A DNA stretch of 64,000 bases, taken from Thermanaerothrix solaris. GTDB lineage: Bacteria > Chloroflexota > Anaerolineae > Anaerolineales > Anaerolineaceae. The notes below the pieces were generated by a model. That model saw nothing but the letters and a program-made list of their open reading frames with translations, ran no database searches and was not told the DNA's origin. Position numbers and translations under genes: made by a program. The stretch covers positions 1,364,001 to 1,428,000 of the forward strand of contig NZ_JAUHMF010000001.1 in NCBI RefSeq assembly GCF_032334255.1, read 5' to 3'. Positions 26,836 through 35,085 of this stretch are shown piece after piece (the first letter of the stretch is position 1; every line of letters starts with the position of its first letter).

Positions 26836-27531
26836 ATGGAAGCCGAGATCGCTGCCTTAAACCAAAAACTCGATGCCCTCATGACACAGGTGGCTTACCT
26901 CACCGAGCAGGCCAGGGTGGCCGAGCGCGGACGACAAGCACGGGATGAACTGATTGAAACCGCCATGCCCATCGCCAAAGAAGCTCTACGCCTGGGAAGC
27001 GAACAACTCGAAGAGGTGCAGGACTATGTCCAGCCAGAAGAATTGCTGCGCCTCCTTAAAAAATTCCTGCGCCATGCCCGCCAACTTGAGTCCCTGCTTG
27101 ATCAGTTAGATGCGCTGTACGATTTGCTCGAAACCCTGACCCCAGTCTCCAAGGACGTCATGATGCGCCTCACCGACGTCCTACAAACCCTGGATGAGAA
27201 AGGTTACTTTGCCTTCGCTCGCGGTGGGGTTCGCATTGTGGATAACATCGTTACTTCGTTCAGTGAAGAAGATGTCAACCGGTTAGGCGATAATATCGTC
27301 CTGATCCTCAACACGATCAAAGATATGACCCAACCTGAGATCATGACCTTTGTCCGCAATACCTTGCTCCTAGCAGAGCAAGAAGTGGGCAAACCGGTAG
27401 ACACCTCGTTGTTCAGTTTATTGCGCCAGTTGCAAGACCCGGCCGTTCGTCGCGGGTTGGCGCTGACATTGCGTGTTTTGCAGGTCATCGGCCACCAGGC
27501 CGATGCCAACTCGAAACCCGTCCCTGCTTAG
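26836..27531 (+). CDS. DUF1641 protein of the SQR operon
   Basis: A 231-residue helical protein. The N-terminal 40 residues form a short coiled coil (IAALNQKLDALMTQVAYL). The middle contains QPEELLRLLKKFLRHARQL and VSKDVMMRLTDVLQTLDEKGYFAFARGG, which fit DUF1641, a family often found beside SQR-like flavoproteins and formate dehydrogenase genes. There is no signal peptide, no membrane segment and no cysteine, so it is probably a cytoplasmic partner or scaffold of the flavoprotein rather than a redox enzyme. It starts 10 bp after the SQR stop behind GGAGGGG. Confidence 0.75.
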   Translation: MEAEIAALNQKLDALMTQVAYLTEQARVAERGRQARDELIETAMPIAKEALRLGSEQLEEVQDYVQPEELLRLLKKFLRHARQLESLLDQLDALYDLLETLTPVSKDVMMRLTDVLQTLDEKGYFAFARGGVRIVDNIVTSFSEEDVNRLGDNIVLILNTIKDMTQPEIMTFVRNTLLLAEQEVGKPVDTSLFSLLRQLQDPAVRRGLALTLRVLQVIGHQADANSKPVPA

Positions 27532-27565
27532 GGATAAATATTCACACGTAAGGAGGAACCAAACT

Positions 27566-27883
27566 ATGCCTACCCGAGTTATTGCTGGAAAGACCGTGGA
27601 AGTGGATGCTGAGGGGTTCATGACCAACCCCAATGAGTGGAACGAGGAGATCGCCGTGGAATTGGCAAAAGAGGAGGGTATTGCCGAACTGACCCCCGAG
27701 CATTGGAAGGTCATCAACTTCTGCCGCCAAACCGCCAGCGCTAATGGCAAAGCCCCCACCCTGCGCCAAATTACCGCTGGCACCGGTATCTCCACTAAGG
27801 ACCTCTTTGCCCTCTTCCCCAAAGGCCCGGCCAAGAAAGTAGCCAAGATCGCCGGGTTGGGCAAGCCCGAAGGTTGCGTCTAA
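27566..27883 (+). CDS. tusE: DsrC/TusE-family sulfur carrier with a single C-terminal cysteine
   Basis: A 105-residue carrier of the DsrC/TusE/DsvC family, chosen from the ATG at 27566 that follows AAGGAGG at a proper distance; an upstream in-frame start at 27473 lies inside the previous gene. The core DAEGFMTNPNEWNEEIAVELA and the C-terminal arm ending GKPEGCV are typical. The penultimate cysteine (C104), the persulfide carrier, is present. The second arm cysteine of true DsrC, ten residues earlier, is replaced (PAKKVAKIAGL), so the protein cannot form the DsrC trisulfide loop and is TusE-like by that criterion. With no dsrAB in view, it probably relays sulfane sulfur from the flavoprotein to DsrE-like or thiolation partners. 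Confidence 0.88.
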   Translation: MPTRVIAGKTVEVDAEGFMTNPNEWNEEIAVELAKEEGIAELTPEHWKVINFCRQTASANGKAPTLRQITAGTGISTKDLFALFPKGPAKKVAKIAGLGKPEGCV

Positions 27884-27906
27884 TTTAAGCAAAAGGAGTC
27901 AAAGCC

Positions 27907-28407
27907 ATGACCGAAGGAAACCGCCACATTGCGTTTATCTGCTCCAAGGGCAATCTCGATATGGCCTACCCAGCCCTGGTAATGGGCTGGGCCGCCCTGG
28001 GTAATGGGGTTGATGTTACCATCTTCTTCACCTTCTGGGGCTTGGACCTGATCAACAAGCACCGTGTAGATCATCTGGAATTGCCCCCGGTGGCCAATAC
28101 CAGTATGAAAATGAGCATGATGGGCATCCCGGGCAATTTGGGCATTCCCAACATTGTCGGCGTTCTGCCGGGTATGACTGCATTTGCTACTAAATTGATG
28201 AAAGACAAGATGAAAGCTCTGGGTGTGCCACCAGTACGTGAGTACCTACAAATGCTGGCAGATGGTGGCGCTAAGCTCTATGCCTGTAAGATGACCGTGG
28301 ATATGATGGGGTTGACCATGGATGACTTCGTCGAGGGCGTGCAGGGTATTGTTACCGCCAGCGACTTCATTGACATGACCGAAGGGGCACAGATAATCTT
28401 TATCTAA
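27907..28407 (+). CDS. DsrE/DsrF-like peroxiredoxin-fold sulfur transfer protein
   Basis: A 166-residue protein of the DsrE/DsrF/DrsH-like family, subgroup DsrE2. It opens with IAFICSKGNLDMAYPALVMGWAA and contains VDVTIFFTFWGLDL, then the conserved second cysteine in KLYACKMTVDMMGL. The candidate sulfur-carrying cysteines are C12 and C127. DsrE2 proteins move persulfide sulfur between rhodanese, TusA and DsrC-type carriers. The Met-rich stretch MKMSMMGIPGN may be a membrane contact. It is the last gene before a strong terminator. Confidence 0.87.
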   Translation: MTEGNRHIAFICSKGNLDMAYPALVMGWAALGNGVDVTIFFTFWGLDLINKHRVDHLELPPVANTSMKMSMMGIPGNLGIPNIVGVLPGMTAFATKLMKDKMKALGVPPVREYLQMLADGGAKLYACKMTVDMMGLTMDDFVEGVQGIVTASDFIDMTEGAQIIFI

Positions 28408-28427
28408 ACCCGGGTTGTTGTCCGATA

Positions 28428-28468
28428 CCAAGAGCGCCTCTGCGGATTGGCAGAGGCGCTTGGTTTTT
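28428..28468 (+). terminator. Rho-independent terminator of the sulfur operon
   Basis: AGCGCCTCTGC (28433-28443) pairs with GCAGAGGCGCT (28450-28460) in an 11-bp perfect stem with a 6-base loop, followed by TGG and TTTTT. It ends at the stop codon of the convergent mgtC-like gene. Confidence 0.93.
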
Positions 28469-29126
28469 AATACCGAAACTGAGCCACGAACGGCGCATCG
28501 AGCAGGAATTTCACAAACTGTTCGTGGGCTGAAACGCTGCCCAGCACGACCCAACGACAACGCAGCAACCCGCTGCCCTCCTTGAAATATTCGCGGCGGA
28601 TCAAACGCAAACTTGCACTTTCTAAGGCGACTCGAATTTGATCAAACGACTCAACCCCGCCTTGGAGACTTATTTCGTAAATCCGCTGCTCGCGCAAACG
28701 ATCAATCCGTCTTTCAAAGGATGGGAACAACCACAGCACGATCAAAGCCAGAAGCGTCACCAATCCGCCCAGCAGATACTCTCCCGCCCCCATGGCCATC
28801 CCTACTCCCGCAGTCAACCAAATGATCGCGGCCGTCGTCAGGCCCGCAATCCGCGGCCCTTCTCTTAAAATCGCCCCTGCACCCAGAAAACCGATACCGG
28901 TGACGATATTGGCCGCAATACGCGAAATGTCCGAACCACCGAAATAACGTGAAAGCAAGGTGAATAATGCCGAACCCGCGGCAATGAAGATAAACGTGCG
29001 AAACCCGGCGGACTTATCACGGTACTCGCGTTCCAATCCGATTAATCCGCCCGCCAACATCGCTGCTACAATGGGGAGAAACGACGTATGAAAGAGACTG
29101 GTTAGAAAAGCCATGGCGTCGTTCAC
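28467..29126 (-). CDS. MgtC/SapB family membrane protein
   Basis: A 219-residue protein with an N-terminal MgtC domain of four to five membrane segments. The family motif GGLIGLEREYRDKSAGFRT is followed by GIGFLGAGAILREG and GLTTAAIIWLTAGVGMAMG. The soluble C-terminal 80 residues resemble the ACT-like tail of long MgtC proteins. MgtC proteins are linked to growth in low magnesium and to control of the F1F0 ATPase in some pathogens; the role here is unknown. The GTG at 29126 is taken as start, with an in-frame ATG at 29114 as alternative. Confidence 0.9.
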   Translation of the reverse strand: MNDAMAFLTSLFHTSFLPIVAAMLAGGLIGLEREYRDKSAGFRTFIFIAAGSALFTLLSRYFGGSDISRIAANIVTGIGFLGAGAILREGPRIAGLTTAAIIWLTAGVGMAMGAGEYLLGGLVTLLALIVLWLFPSFERRIDRLREQRIYEISLQGGVESFDQIRVALESASLRLIRREYFKEGSGLLRCRWVVLGSVSAHEQFVKFLLDAPFVAQFRY

Positions 29127-29237
29127 TGAAACTCACTTTCTGTGCCCAATGATAAAACTTCACAACCAGATTAGCTTCATTCAGGGGCAATATACCATTA
29201 CGGAGAAAATGCGTCAAATACAAGAGGAACGTATTTC

Positions 29238-29858
29238 GTGATAAACTTAACTGCTATGTTCTGGGCTATTTTGCGCCTGGCCATTACCTTTGGTCTGGTG
29301 GGACTGGCACCCCTACCCCAAACCCCACCTCCTCTGATCATCTCCCCCACCCCTGGCGCGGTGTTGCGCGGACAGGTAGTCATTCGCGCCAGCCTGCCGC
29401 CGGGTGAATTTCAACGCTATGAGTTAGACTTCAGTTATCAAGACGACCCAACTCAGACCTGGTTTCCCCTCACCCAGTCCGATCAACGCCCGGCAGATGA
29501 AGCGCTGTTTACCTGGGATACCACCGCCATCACCGATGGTAATTATCGCCTGCGCTTGCGGGTATTGCTGGGAGATGGGCAGGTGATCGAGCACATCGTC
29601 ACTGAGTTGCGCGTGCGTAACTACACCGCAGTAGAAACCGAAACGCCGCAGGTGTCCTCAGAGCACACGCCAACCCCTACCCCCTTGCCCGCCACCCCGA
29701 CCCCGCTCTTTACCCCTACACCGTTCCCACCGAACCCCCTTATTTTGACCCCGAATGCTATCCTACGGGTGCTCGCCCGCGGCGGGCTGGTGGCATTGGG
29801 TCTGCTCGCCCTTATCGGGCTCTATTCCGGCTTACGCCAGCATCGTGATCGCAGTTAA
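29238..29858 (+). CDS. Stalked surface protein with Ig-like domain and C-terminal membrane anchor
   Basis: A 206-residue protein I cannot name. A hydrophobic N-terminus (MFWAILRLAITFGLVGLA) is a likely signal sequence. Residues 30-135 look like a beta-sandwich (ISPTPGAVLRGQVVIRAS.., DGNYRLRLRVLLGDG) of the kind found in Ig-like or Big families. A Pro/Thr linker (TPTPTPLPATPTPLFTPTP) leads to a C-terminal membrane helix (GLVALGLLALIGLYSGL) and a basic tail. Such Pro-Thr stalks are common in Chloroflexota exported proteins. GTG is the start, behind GAGGAA. It precedes pth by 6 bp, so it is probably co-transcribed. Confidence 0.7.
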   Translation: MINLTAMFWAILRLAITFGLVGLAPLPQTPPPLIISPTPGAVLRGQVVIRASLPPGEFQRYELDFSYQDDPTQTWFPLTQSDQRPADEALFTWDTTAITDGNYRLRLRVLLGDGQVIEHIVTELRVRNYTAVETETPQVSSEHTPTPTPLPATPTPLFTPTPFPPNPLILTPNAILRVLARGGLVALGLLALIGLYSGLRQHRDRS

Positions 29859-29864
29859 TCGCCT

Positions 29865-30485
29865 ATGACAACGCCATCTACTGATTCTTCCGTAGAATTT
29901 GCCTCCTCACCTTACTTGCTGGTCGGTTTAGGGAACCCTGGTCGTACCTATGCCCGCAATCGTCACAACGTGGGTTTCATGGTCATTGACGCCTTGGCCA
30001 AACAGTTGGACTTGGGCACCCCACGCTTGCAAATGAAGGCCTTAGTGTTGAATGGCACACTGGACGGGCACAAGGTCATCTTAGCCAAGCCCCAAACCTA
30101 TATGAATCTCTCCGGCGAAGCGGTGGGCAGTCTGGTACGCTATTACAAAATTCCTTTTCCACATCTTCTGGTCATCCACGATGACCTCGACCTGCCATTC
30201 GGGGTTATTCGTCTCCGCCCCGGAGGCGGCGCCGGCGGACACAAAGGACTACTTTCAATTATGGACCGCCTGGGTACTCAGAATTTTCCCCGCCTTCGCT
30301 TTGGCATCGGCCGCCCGCCGGGCAAGATGGACCCTGCGGATTACGTGCTTCAAAATTTCGACGCCAGCGAACAGCCCATTCTGGAATTGCTCATTGATCG
30401 CGCTGTGCAGGCCATTCGCGTTTTCGTCACCGAAGGCCTGGACACCGCCATGAACCGCTTTAACGGTATGACGCTCGAACCATGA
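29865..30485 (+). CDS. pth: Peptidyl-tRNA hydrolase
   Basis: Releases tRNA from peptidyl-tRNA that drops off ribosomes. It has 206 residues with a 15-residue N-terminal extension. The catalytic residues are visible: Asn in GLGNPGRTYARNRHNVGF, His in the same block, and Asp in HDDLDLPFG; PQTYMNLSGEAV and GGGAGGHKGL complete the signature. It overlaps the next gene by 4 bp (ATGA), the common pth-mfd arrangement. Confidence 0.96.
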   Translation: MTTPSTDSSVEFASSPYLLVGLGNPGRTYARNRHNVGFMVIDALAKQLDLGTPRLQMKALVLNGTLDGHKVILAKPQTYMNLSGEAVGSLVRYYKIPFPHLLVIHDDLDLPFGVIRLRPGGGAGGHKGLLSIMDRLGTQNFPRLRFGIGRPPGKMDPADYVLQNFDASEQPILELLIDRAVQAIRVFVTEGLDTAMNRFNGMTLEP

Positions 30486-33400
30486 AGGTGGACATCTTAT
30501 TGGAAGCCCTTCGCTCCCACCCGGAGTACCGCCATCTCCTGGAGGATCTGCGCGACGGTCTGGTGATCCAGGGAATGGGGATCATGCGTGCCGCACGTCA
30601 GCCACTGGTCGCCGCTCTGGCTCAAGACCTGGGCGTGCCCTTGCTCTGGATTGTTGAACGGAGTGACCGTGCCCTGGCACTTCACGACGAACTAACCCTC
30701 TGGATGGGCGAGGGTCAACATTTCCTCTTCCCTGAGCCCAATCCTCTCTTTTACGAACGAGCCGCGTGGGGAATGTTGACGCGGCGAGATCGCCTCCAGG
30801 TGCTGAGCCTGCTCAGCCGTTACCATCTGCCCACATTGCCGCGCCCTGAACAACCACCACTGATCATCGCCCCCTTGCGCGCCGTAATGACCCGCACGAT
30901 TCCACGACGTGAATTCATCAAAGCCACACGGCTCGTCCGGGTCGGGCAACATTTGCCTTTGGAGCCCTTTTTGCGCCAATGCCTGGACATTGGCTATCAA
31001 CGTGAGGATGTGGTGGTGGAAGCCGGTCAGGTCGCATTGCGCGGAGGCCTTTTAGATCTGTGGCCACCTACGGAGCCGCTCCCTCTGCGCCTTGAATTTT
31101 TTGGGGATGAACTGGATACCTTGCGCCAGTTTGAACCAGCCACCCAACGCACTGTGCGCAATCTGGAACACGCTCTGATCACCCCAGCACGCGAAGTACT
31201 GCCAGCCAAAGCCGCTGCGCTTGGTCTTTCACCTGCCGACGTAGATGAATTCGAACTTCCCGTGCTCTATCCCCTCGCCGGCAGCCTGCTGGATTATCTA
31301 CCCCGCGGCGCCCTGGTAGTTATAGATGATCTGGACCTCTTGCGCAGCACAGCGAATGACATCGAAGAACTGGCTGTGCGCATGCGCCAAGAAAGCATTG
31401 CTGAGGGTTTGCTCTCACCCGATTACCCCCTCCCTTACTTCCCCTGGTCAGAACTGCAAGACCTGTTGGGGGATCATCTCTGGTTAGAGTTAGGCCATGG
31501 CCAGGCCGAAGAGGGGCACCCCTTAGCAAAGCAATTTCAACCCCAACCTCGCTTTGGCGGACGACTCAAGTCCTTCTTGGAATGGCTTGCCCTGCGCAGC
31601 ACAGAAGGAGAAGATATTTTCATAGTCTCTCGCCAGATAGCACGCCTGCGCGAATTGTGGGAAGAACACCGCCGCCACATGCCGGAAACCGCGGAACAAC
31701 GCGTTCATTTCATCGAAGGTAGTCTGAGTGAAGGTTGGGAACTTCTGCGCCCGGCAGCAAAACCACTCCATTTGCTTGGCGACGGCGAACTCTTCGGTTG
31801 GGAACGACCACAACCCCGCCGTCGTACCCGCCCTCAAGCGCTTCCTCCTGAAGCCGTCTATGCTGATCTCAAACCGGGCGATTGGGTGGTACATGTGGAC
31901 TACGGAATCGGTCGCTTTGTGGGCTTAGTGCGGCGCACGCTAGAGGGTGTGGAACGCGAATTTCTCTGTATCGCCTACGCCGAAGGGGATCAACTCTTTG
32001 TTCCGGTGCATCAAGCCGACCGCATCAGCCGCTATATTAGCCCGGATGGTGAAGAACCCACTCCCACCCGCTTGGGTACCGCCGACTGGAACCTGACCAA
32101 ACAGCGGGTGCGTGAGGCCGTGCAAGAGGTGGCCCGCGAGTTGCTGGAACTCTACGCTAGACGCCAAGTGGCTAAGGGCTTTGCCTTTAGCTCCGATACC
32201 CCCTGGCAACAGGAACTTGAAGCCAGTTTCCCTTATATTGAAACCGAAGATCAGTTGCGTGCCATTGAAGACGTAAAACGGGATATGGAAAGCCCGCGTC
32301 CTATGGATCGCCTTTTATGCGGCGATGTGGGCTACGGAAAAACCGAGGTAGCGTTGCGCGCCGCGTTTAAGGCGGTCATGGATGGTAAACAGGTGGCCGT
32401 TCTGGTGCCCACCACCATCCTGGCACAACAACACTATGAGACCTTTCGCCAACGCCTGGCGCCCTTTCCGGTCAATGTGGAGATGCTATCACGTTTCCGC
32501 AAGCCCAAAGAACAGGAGGAGATTTTGATCCGCCTGGCGCTTGGGGACATTGATATTATTATTGGCACCCACCGACTGCTCCAGCCCGATGTGGTTTTCA
32601 AGGACTTGGGCTTGGTCATCATAGACGAGGAACAGCGTTTTGGGGTTACCCATAAGGAATATTTTAAGAAACTACGCACCGAGGTAGACGTCCTGACCCT
32701 GACCGCTACCCCGATTCCGCGCACCCTCTATATGGCCCTGGCCGGTGTGCGCGATATCTCCATCATCAACACCCCACCGGCAGAACGTCTGCCTGTGATT
32801 ACCCACATCGGTCCCTATTCCCCGCGCCTGGTGCGACAAGCCATCCTGCGTGAGATCGAACGAGGAGGGCAGGTGTTCTTCGTCCACAATCGCGTCCATA
32901 CCATCCAGGCCATGCGCCGCCATCTGGAAACCCTGGTGCCCGAGGCGCGTATTGCCGTAGCGCACGGGCAGATGCCTGAAGATGAACTGGCCCAGGTCAT
33001 GGAACGCTTCACCCGCGGTGAGGTAGATGTTTTACTATGCACCTCAATCATCGAATCAGGGTTGGATATTCCTAACGCCAACACCCTCATCGTGGATCGC
33101 GGCGATACCTTCGGTCTGGCACAACTTTATCAATTGCGCGGGCGAGTAGGGCGCGGTACCCAGCGGGCTTACGCCTATTTCTTTCGCCACCGTAAACGCC
33201 CACCAACCCCTGAAGGTCAGGAACGGTTGGAAATCATTGCCGAGAACACCCAACTCGGCTCGGGATACGCCATCGCTATGCGCGACCTGGAAATGCGTGG
33301 GGCGGGCGAAATCCTCGGCACGCGCCAACACGGGTACATTGCCAGCGTCGGTTTTCACCTTTATACCCGCTTGCTGGCGCAAGCCGTGCGCGAACTGCGC

Positions 33401-33904
33401 CGCGATTACCCACAACTCAGCACGGCTGAACCCACCCCATCCACAGGTGATTTGGGGCTCATGGTTAACGTGGATCTTCCCTTGGATATAGGGATTCCTA
33501 TGTCTTACGTGCCCGATCAGCAGACCCGCTTAAGCCTTTACCGCCGTCTGGCTGACACCCGCAGCGAAAATGAACTGGGTGCTCTGCGTGAGGAGTTCCG
33601 CGACCGCTTTGGCCCCTTGCCCGAAGCAGTGGAAAATCTTTTCTTCCAAATGCAGGTCAAACTCCGCGCCGAGGCTGCAGGGTTGGCTTCTGTGAGCATC
33701 GAAAGCGGCCAAATCGTGCTTCGCTACCCTCCTCGTCCTGATGATGCGCCACCTCGGACCCTGCCATCGCTCGAGCCTCTGGCACGCAGCGGTAAGAATG
33801 CCTATTGGATGCCCTTCGACCCCTCCAATCCGCAGTGGCGCCAGCGCTTGCTCGACGTGCTGGAACGACTCAGTCAATTAGAACGATCGCCCAAACCCTC
33901 ATAA
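30482..33904 (+). CDS. mfd: Transcription-repair coupling factor
   Basis: A 1140-residue DNA translocase that removes stalled RNA polymerase and recruits UvrAB. The N-terminal 400 residues are the UvrB-homology modules. The RNA polymerase interaction domain is at about 463-525 (GDWVVHVDYGIGRFVGL). The RecG-like motor follows with Walker A GDVGYGKTEVALRA (about 615), DEEQRFG (about 715), LTATPIPRTLYMAL, and TSIIESGLDIPNANT. The TRCF C-terminal domain includes VDLPLDIGIPMSYVPD. Length and order are normal. uvrB lies 2.3 kb downstream on the same strand. The start overlaps pth by 4 bp. Confidence 0.97.
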   Translation: MKVDILLEALRSHPEYRHLLEDLRDGLVIQGMGIMRAARQPLVAALAQDLGVPLLWIVERSDRALALHDELTLWMGEGQHFLFPEPNPLFYERAAWGMLTRRDRLQVLSLLSRYHLPTLPRPEQPPLIIAPLRAVMTRTIPRREFIKATRLVRVGQHLPLEPFLRQCLDIGYQREDVVVEAGQVALRGGLLDLWPPTEPLPLRLEFFGDELDTLRQFEPATQRTVRNLEHALITPAREVLPAKAAALGLSPADVDEFELPVLYPLAGSLLDYLPRGALVVIDDLDLLRSTANDIEELAVRMRQESIAEGLLSPDYPLPYFPWSELQDLLGDHLWLELGHGQAEEGHPLAKQFQPQPRFGGRLKSFLEWLALRSTEGEDIFIVSRQIARLRELWEEHRRHMPETAEQRVHFIEGSLSEGWELLRPAAKPLHLLGDGELFGWERPQPRRRTRPQALPPEAVYADLKPGDWVVHVDYGIGRFVGLVRRTLEGVEREFLCIAYAEGDQLFVPVHQADRISRYISPDGEEPTPTRLGTADWNLTKQRVREAVQEVARELLELYARRQVAKGFAFSSDTPWQQELEASFPYIETEDQLRAIEDVKRDMESPRPMDRLLCGDVGYGKTEVALRAAFKAVMDGKQVAVLVPTTILAQQHYETFRQRLAPFPVNVEMLSRFRKPKEQEEILIRLALGDIDIIIGTHRLLQPDVVFKDLGLVIIDEEQRFGVTHKEYFKKLRTEVDVLTLTATPIPRTLYMALAGVRDISIINTPPAERLPVITHIGPYSPRLVRQAILREIERGGQVFFVHNRVHTIQAMRRHLETLVPEARIAVAHGQMPEDELAQVMERFTRGEVDVLLCTSIIESGLDIPNANTLIVDRGDTFGLAQLYQLRGRVGRGTQRAYAYFFRHRKRPPTPEGQERLEIIAENTQLGSGYAIAMRDLEMRGAGEILGTRQHGYIASVGFHLYTRLLAQAVRELRRDYPQLSTAEPTPSTGDLGLMVNVDLPLDIGIPMSYVPDQQTRLSLYRRLADTRSENELGALREEFRDRFGPLPEAVENLFFQMQVKLRAEAAGLASVSIESGQIVLRYPPRPDDAPPRTLPSLEPLARSGKNAYWMPFDPSNPQWRQRLLDVLERLSQLERSPKPS

Positions 33905-34040
33905 CCTCCCCGATTTTGTTACCTTTCCCTGCCATAAGACCATCTAATCTTAGTTCAAACCCATTTTGACGTCACCTTAACCCATATCTTGTCCATTGTT
34001 TGCCTTTTCTAATTCTGTTCGGGCCAGGATAAACATGAAG

Positions 34041-34054
34041 CCCATGCACATGGG
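34041..34054. promoter_or_regulatory. Perfect palindrome CCCATGCACATGGG
   Basis: Six-base arms around a CA centre, in the gene-free stretch upstream of the PHP gene. It could be an operator; no T-run follows, so it is not a terminator. Confidence 0.3.
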
Positions 34055-34227
34055 ATGCGCTTATGTCTTACCCTTCTGATCTGCCCTCTATAGCCAACAA
34101 GTTACTCACCGCCTTTTACTGTTCGCTGGGACGAGGTCATCCATCAAGCATCTGGTTTGATTCAGGCGCTCATCCATTCTTAATCTCCCTTTAATCGGCA
34201 ACAATCAAACGCAAAACTTCTTTTATC

Positions 34228-34258
34228 CCTGTGTTCACGAAACCTTAAAAAACACAGG
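34228..34258. promoter_or_regulatory. Inverted repeat next to a TATAGT box upstream of the PHP gene
   Basis: CCTGTGTT (34228-34235) and AACACAGG (34251-34258) are perfect 8-base arms with a 15-base spacer. TATAGT follows at 34260-34265, so a protein bound here could control a promoter for the gene at 34300. Confidence 0.4.
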
Positions 34259-34299
34259 CTATAGTAACTATTGGAAACATAAATAAAGGGAGAAATCAC

Positions 34300-35085
34300 A
34301 TGGGATATGCGGATTTGCACATTCACACCATTTACAGTTATGATGGCACGTCTTCGGTAGAAGCCGTATTGAAATACGTTGCAGAGTACACCGATCTCGA
34401 TGTTATTGCCATAACCGATCACGACTGTATTACCGGTGCCCTCAAGGCGCAGGATTTAGCGCCAGCCTACGGGATTGAGGTCATACCGGGAGTTGAAGTA
34501 TCTACATCCGATGGTCATGTCCTGGCACTTTACATAGAGCAACCGGTTCCAGCCGGTCTTTCCCTTATTGAAACGGCACTGCGGGTCGGTGAACTGGGAG
34601 GACTATGCATTGCCGCGCACCCGATGGCTGCGGGTACCAGCAGCCTCGACTTTAAAACCATCCACGCCGCGCTTGAGCATGCGGAGGTGCGCCGCATCCT
34701 GGTAGGGGTAGAACGTTTCAATGGCGGACTGGTTTACACCCGGCGTAATCCATGGGTCGAAGCAATGGCCAGCGCCTTACCTCTCGCCCAAGTTGGCAAT
34801 AGCGATGCTCATGTCCTCCGCATGATCGGTCAAGGGGCAACATACTTTCCTGGTACCACCGCGGCTGAACTGCGTCATGCTCTGGAACAGGCTACGACCG
34901 AAGTGCGCAAGGGACATGGTCTTGGGGGAGTTGAGGTGCTGCGCGACTTTATCCCTCGCTATCTTTTGCGTAAGATGGGTTGGGTGGTTCATAATTCAGG
35001 CCCGCACGCTCCACTCCGACTAGCCCGCATGTCCCAAGCGCTACAAAACCCCATGCTAGGCTCAGCCCATGGAGCACACATGTGA
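34300..35085 (+). CDS. PHP-domain metal-dependent phosphoesterase
   Basis: A 261-residue PHP protein. The metal-binding motifs are in order: DLHIHTIYSYDG, ITDHDCITGA, IPGVEVST, AAHPM and GNSDAHVLRM. Stand-alone PHP proteins hydrolyse phosphoesters such as 3',5'-nucleoside bisphosphates or sugar phosphates. The substrate is unknown here. GGGAGAAATCAC precedes the ATG. It is coupled to the next gene (TGATG), so the two products probably act together, perhaps in glycan or lipid metabolism. Confidence 0.88.
   Translation: MGYADLHIHTIYSYDGTSSVEAVLKYVAEYTDLDVIAITDHDCITGALKAQDLAPAYGIEVIPGVEVSTSDGHVLALYIEQPVPAGLSLIETALRVGELGGLCIAAHPMAAGTSSLDFKTIHAALEHAEVRRILVGVERFNGGLVYTRRNPWVEAMASALPLAQVGNSDAHVLRMIGQGATYFPGTTAAELRHALEQATTEVRKGHGLGGVEVLRDFIPRYLLRKMGWVVHNSGPHAPLRLARMSQALQNPMLGSAHGAHM

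Larger units (their letters stand above)
33905..34299. other. Gene-free region between mfd and the PHP phosphoesterase gene
   Basis: This 395-bp stretch shows no convincing gene on either strand and no RNA gene that I recognise. It holds two palindromic elements, listed separately (34041-34054 and 34228-34258), and a purine-rich ribosome binding site just before 34300. No clear terminator follows mfd. Confidence 0.6.
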
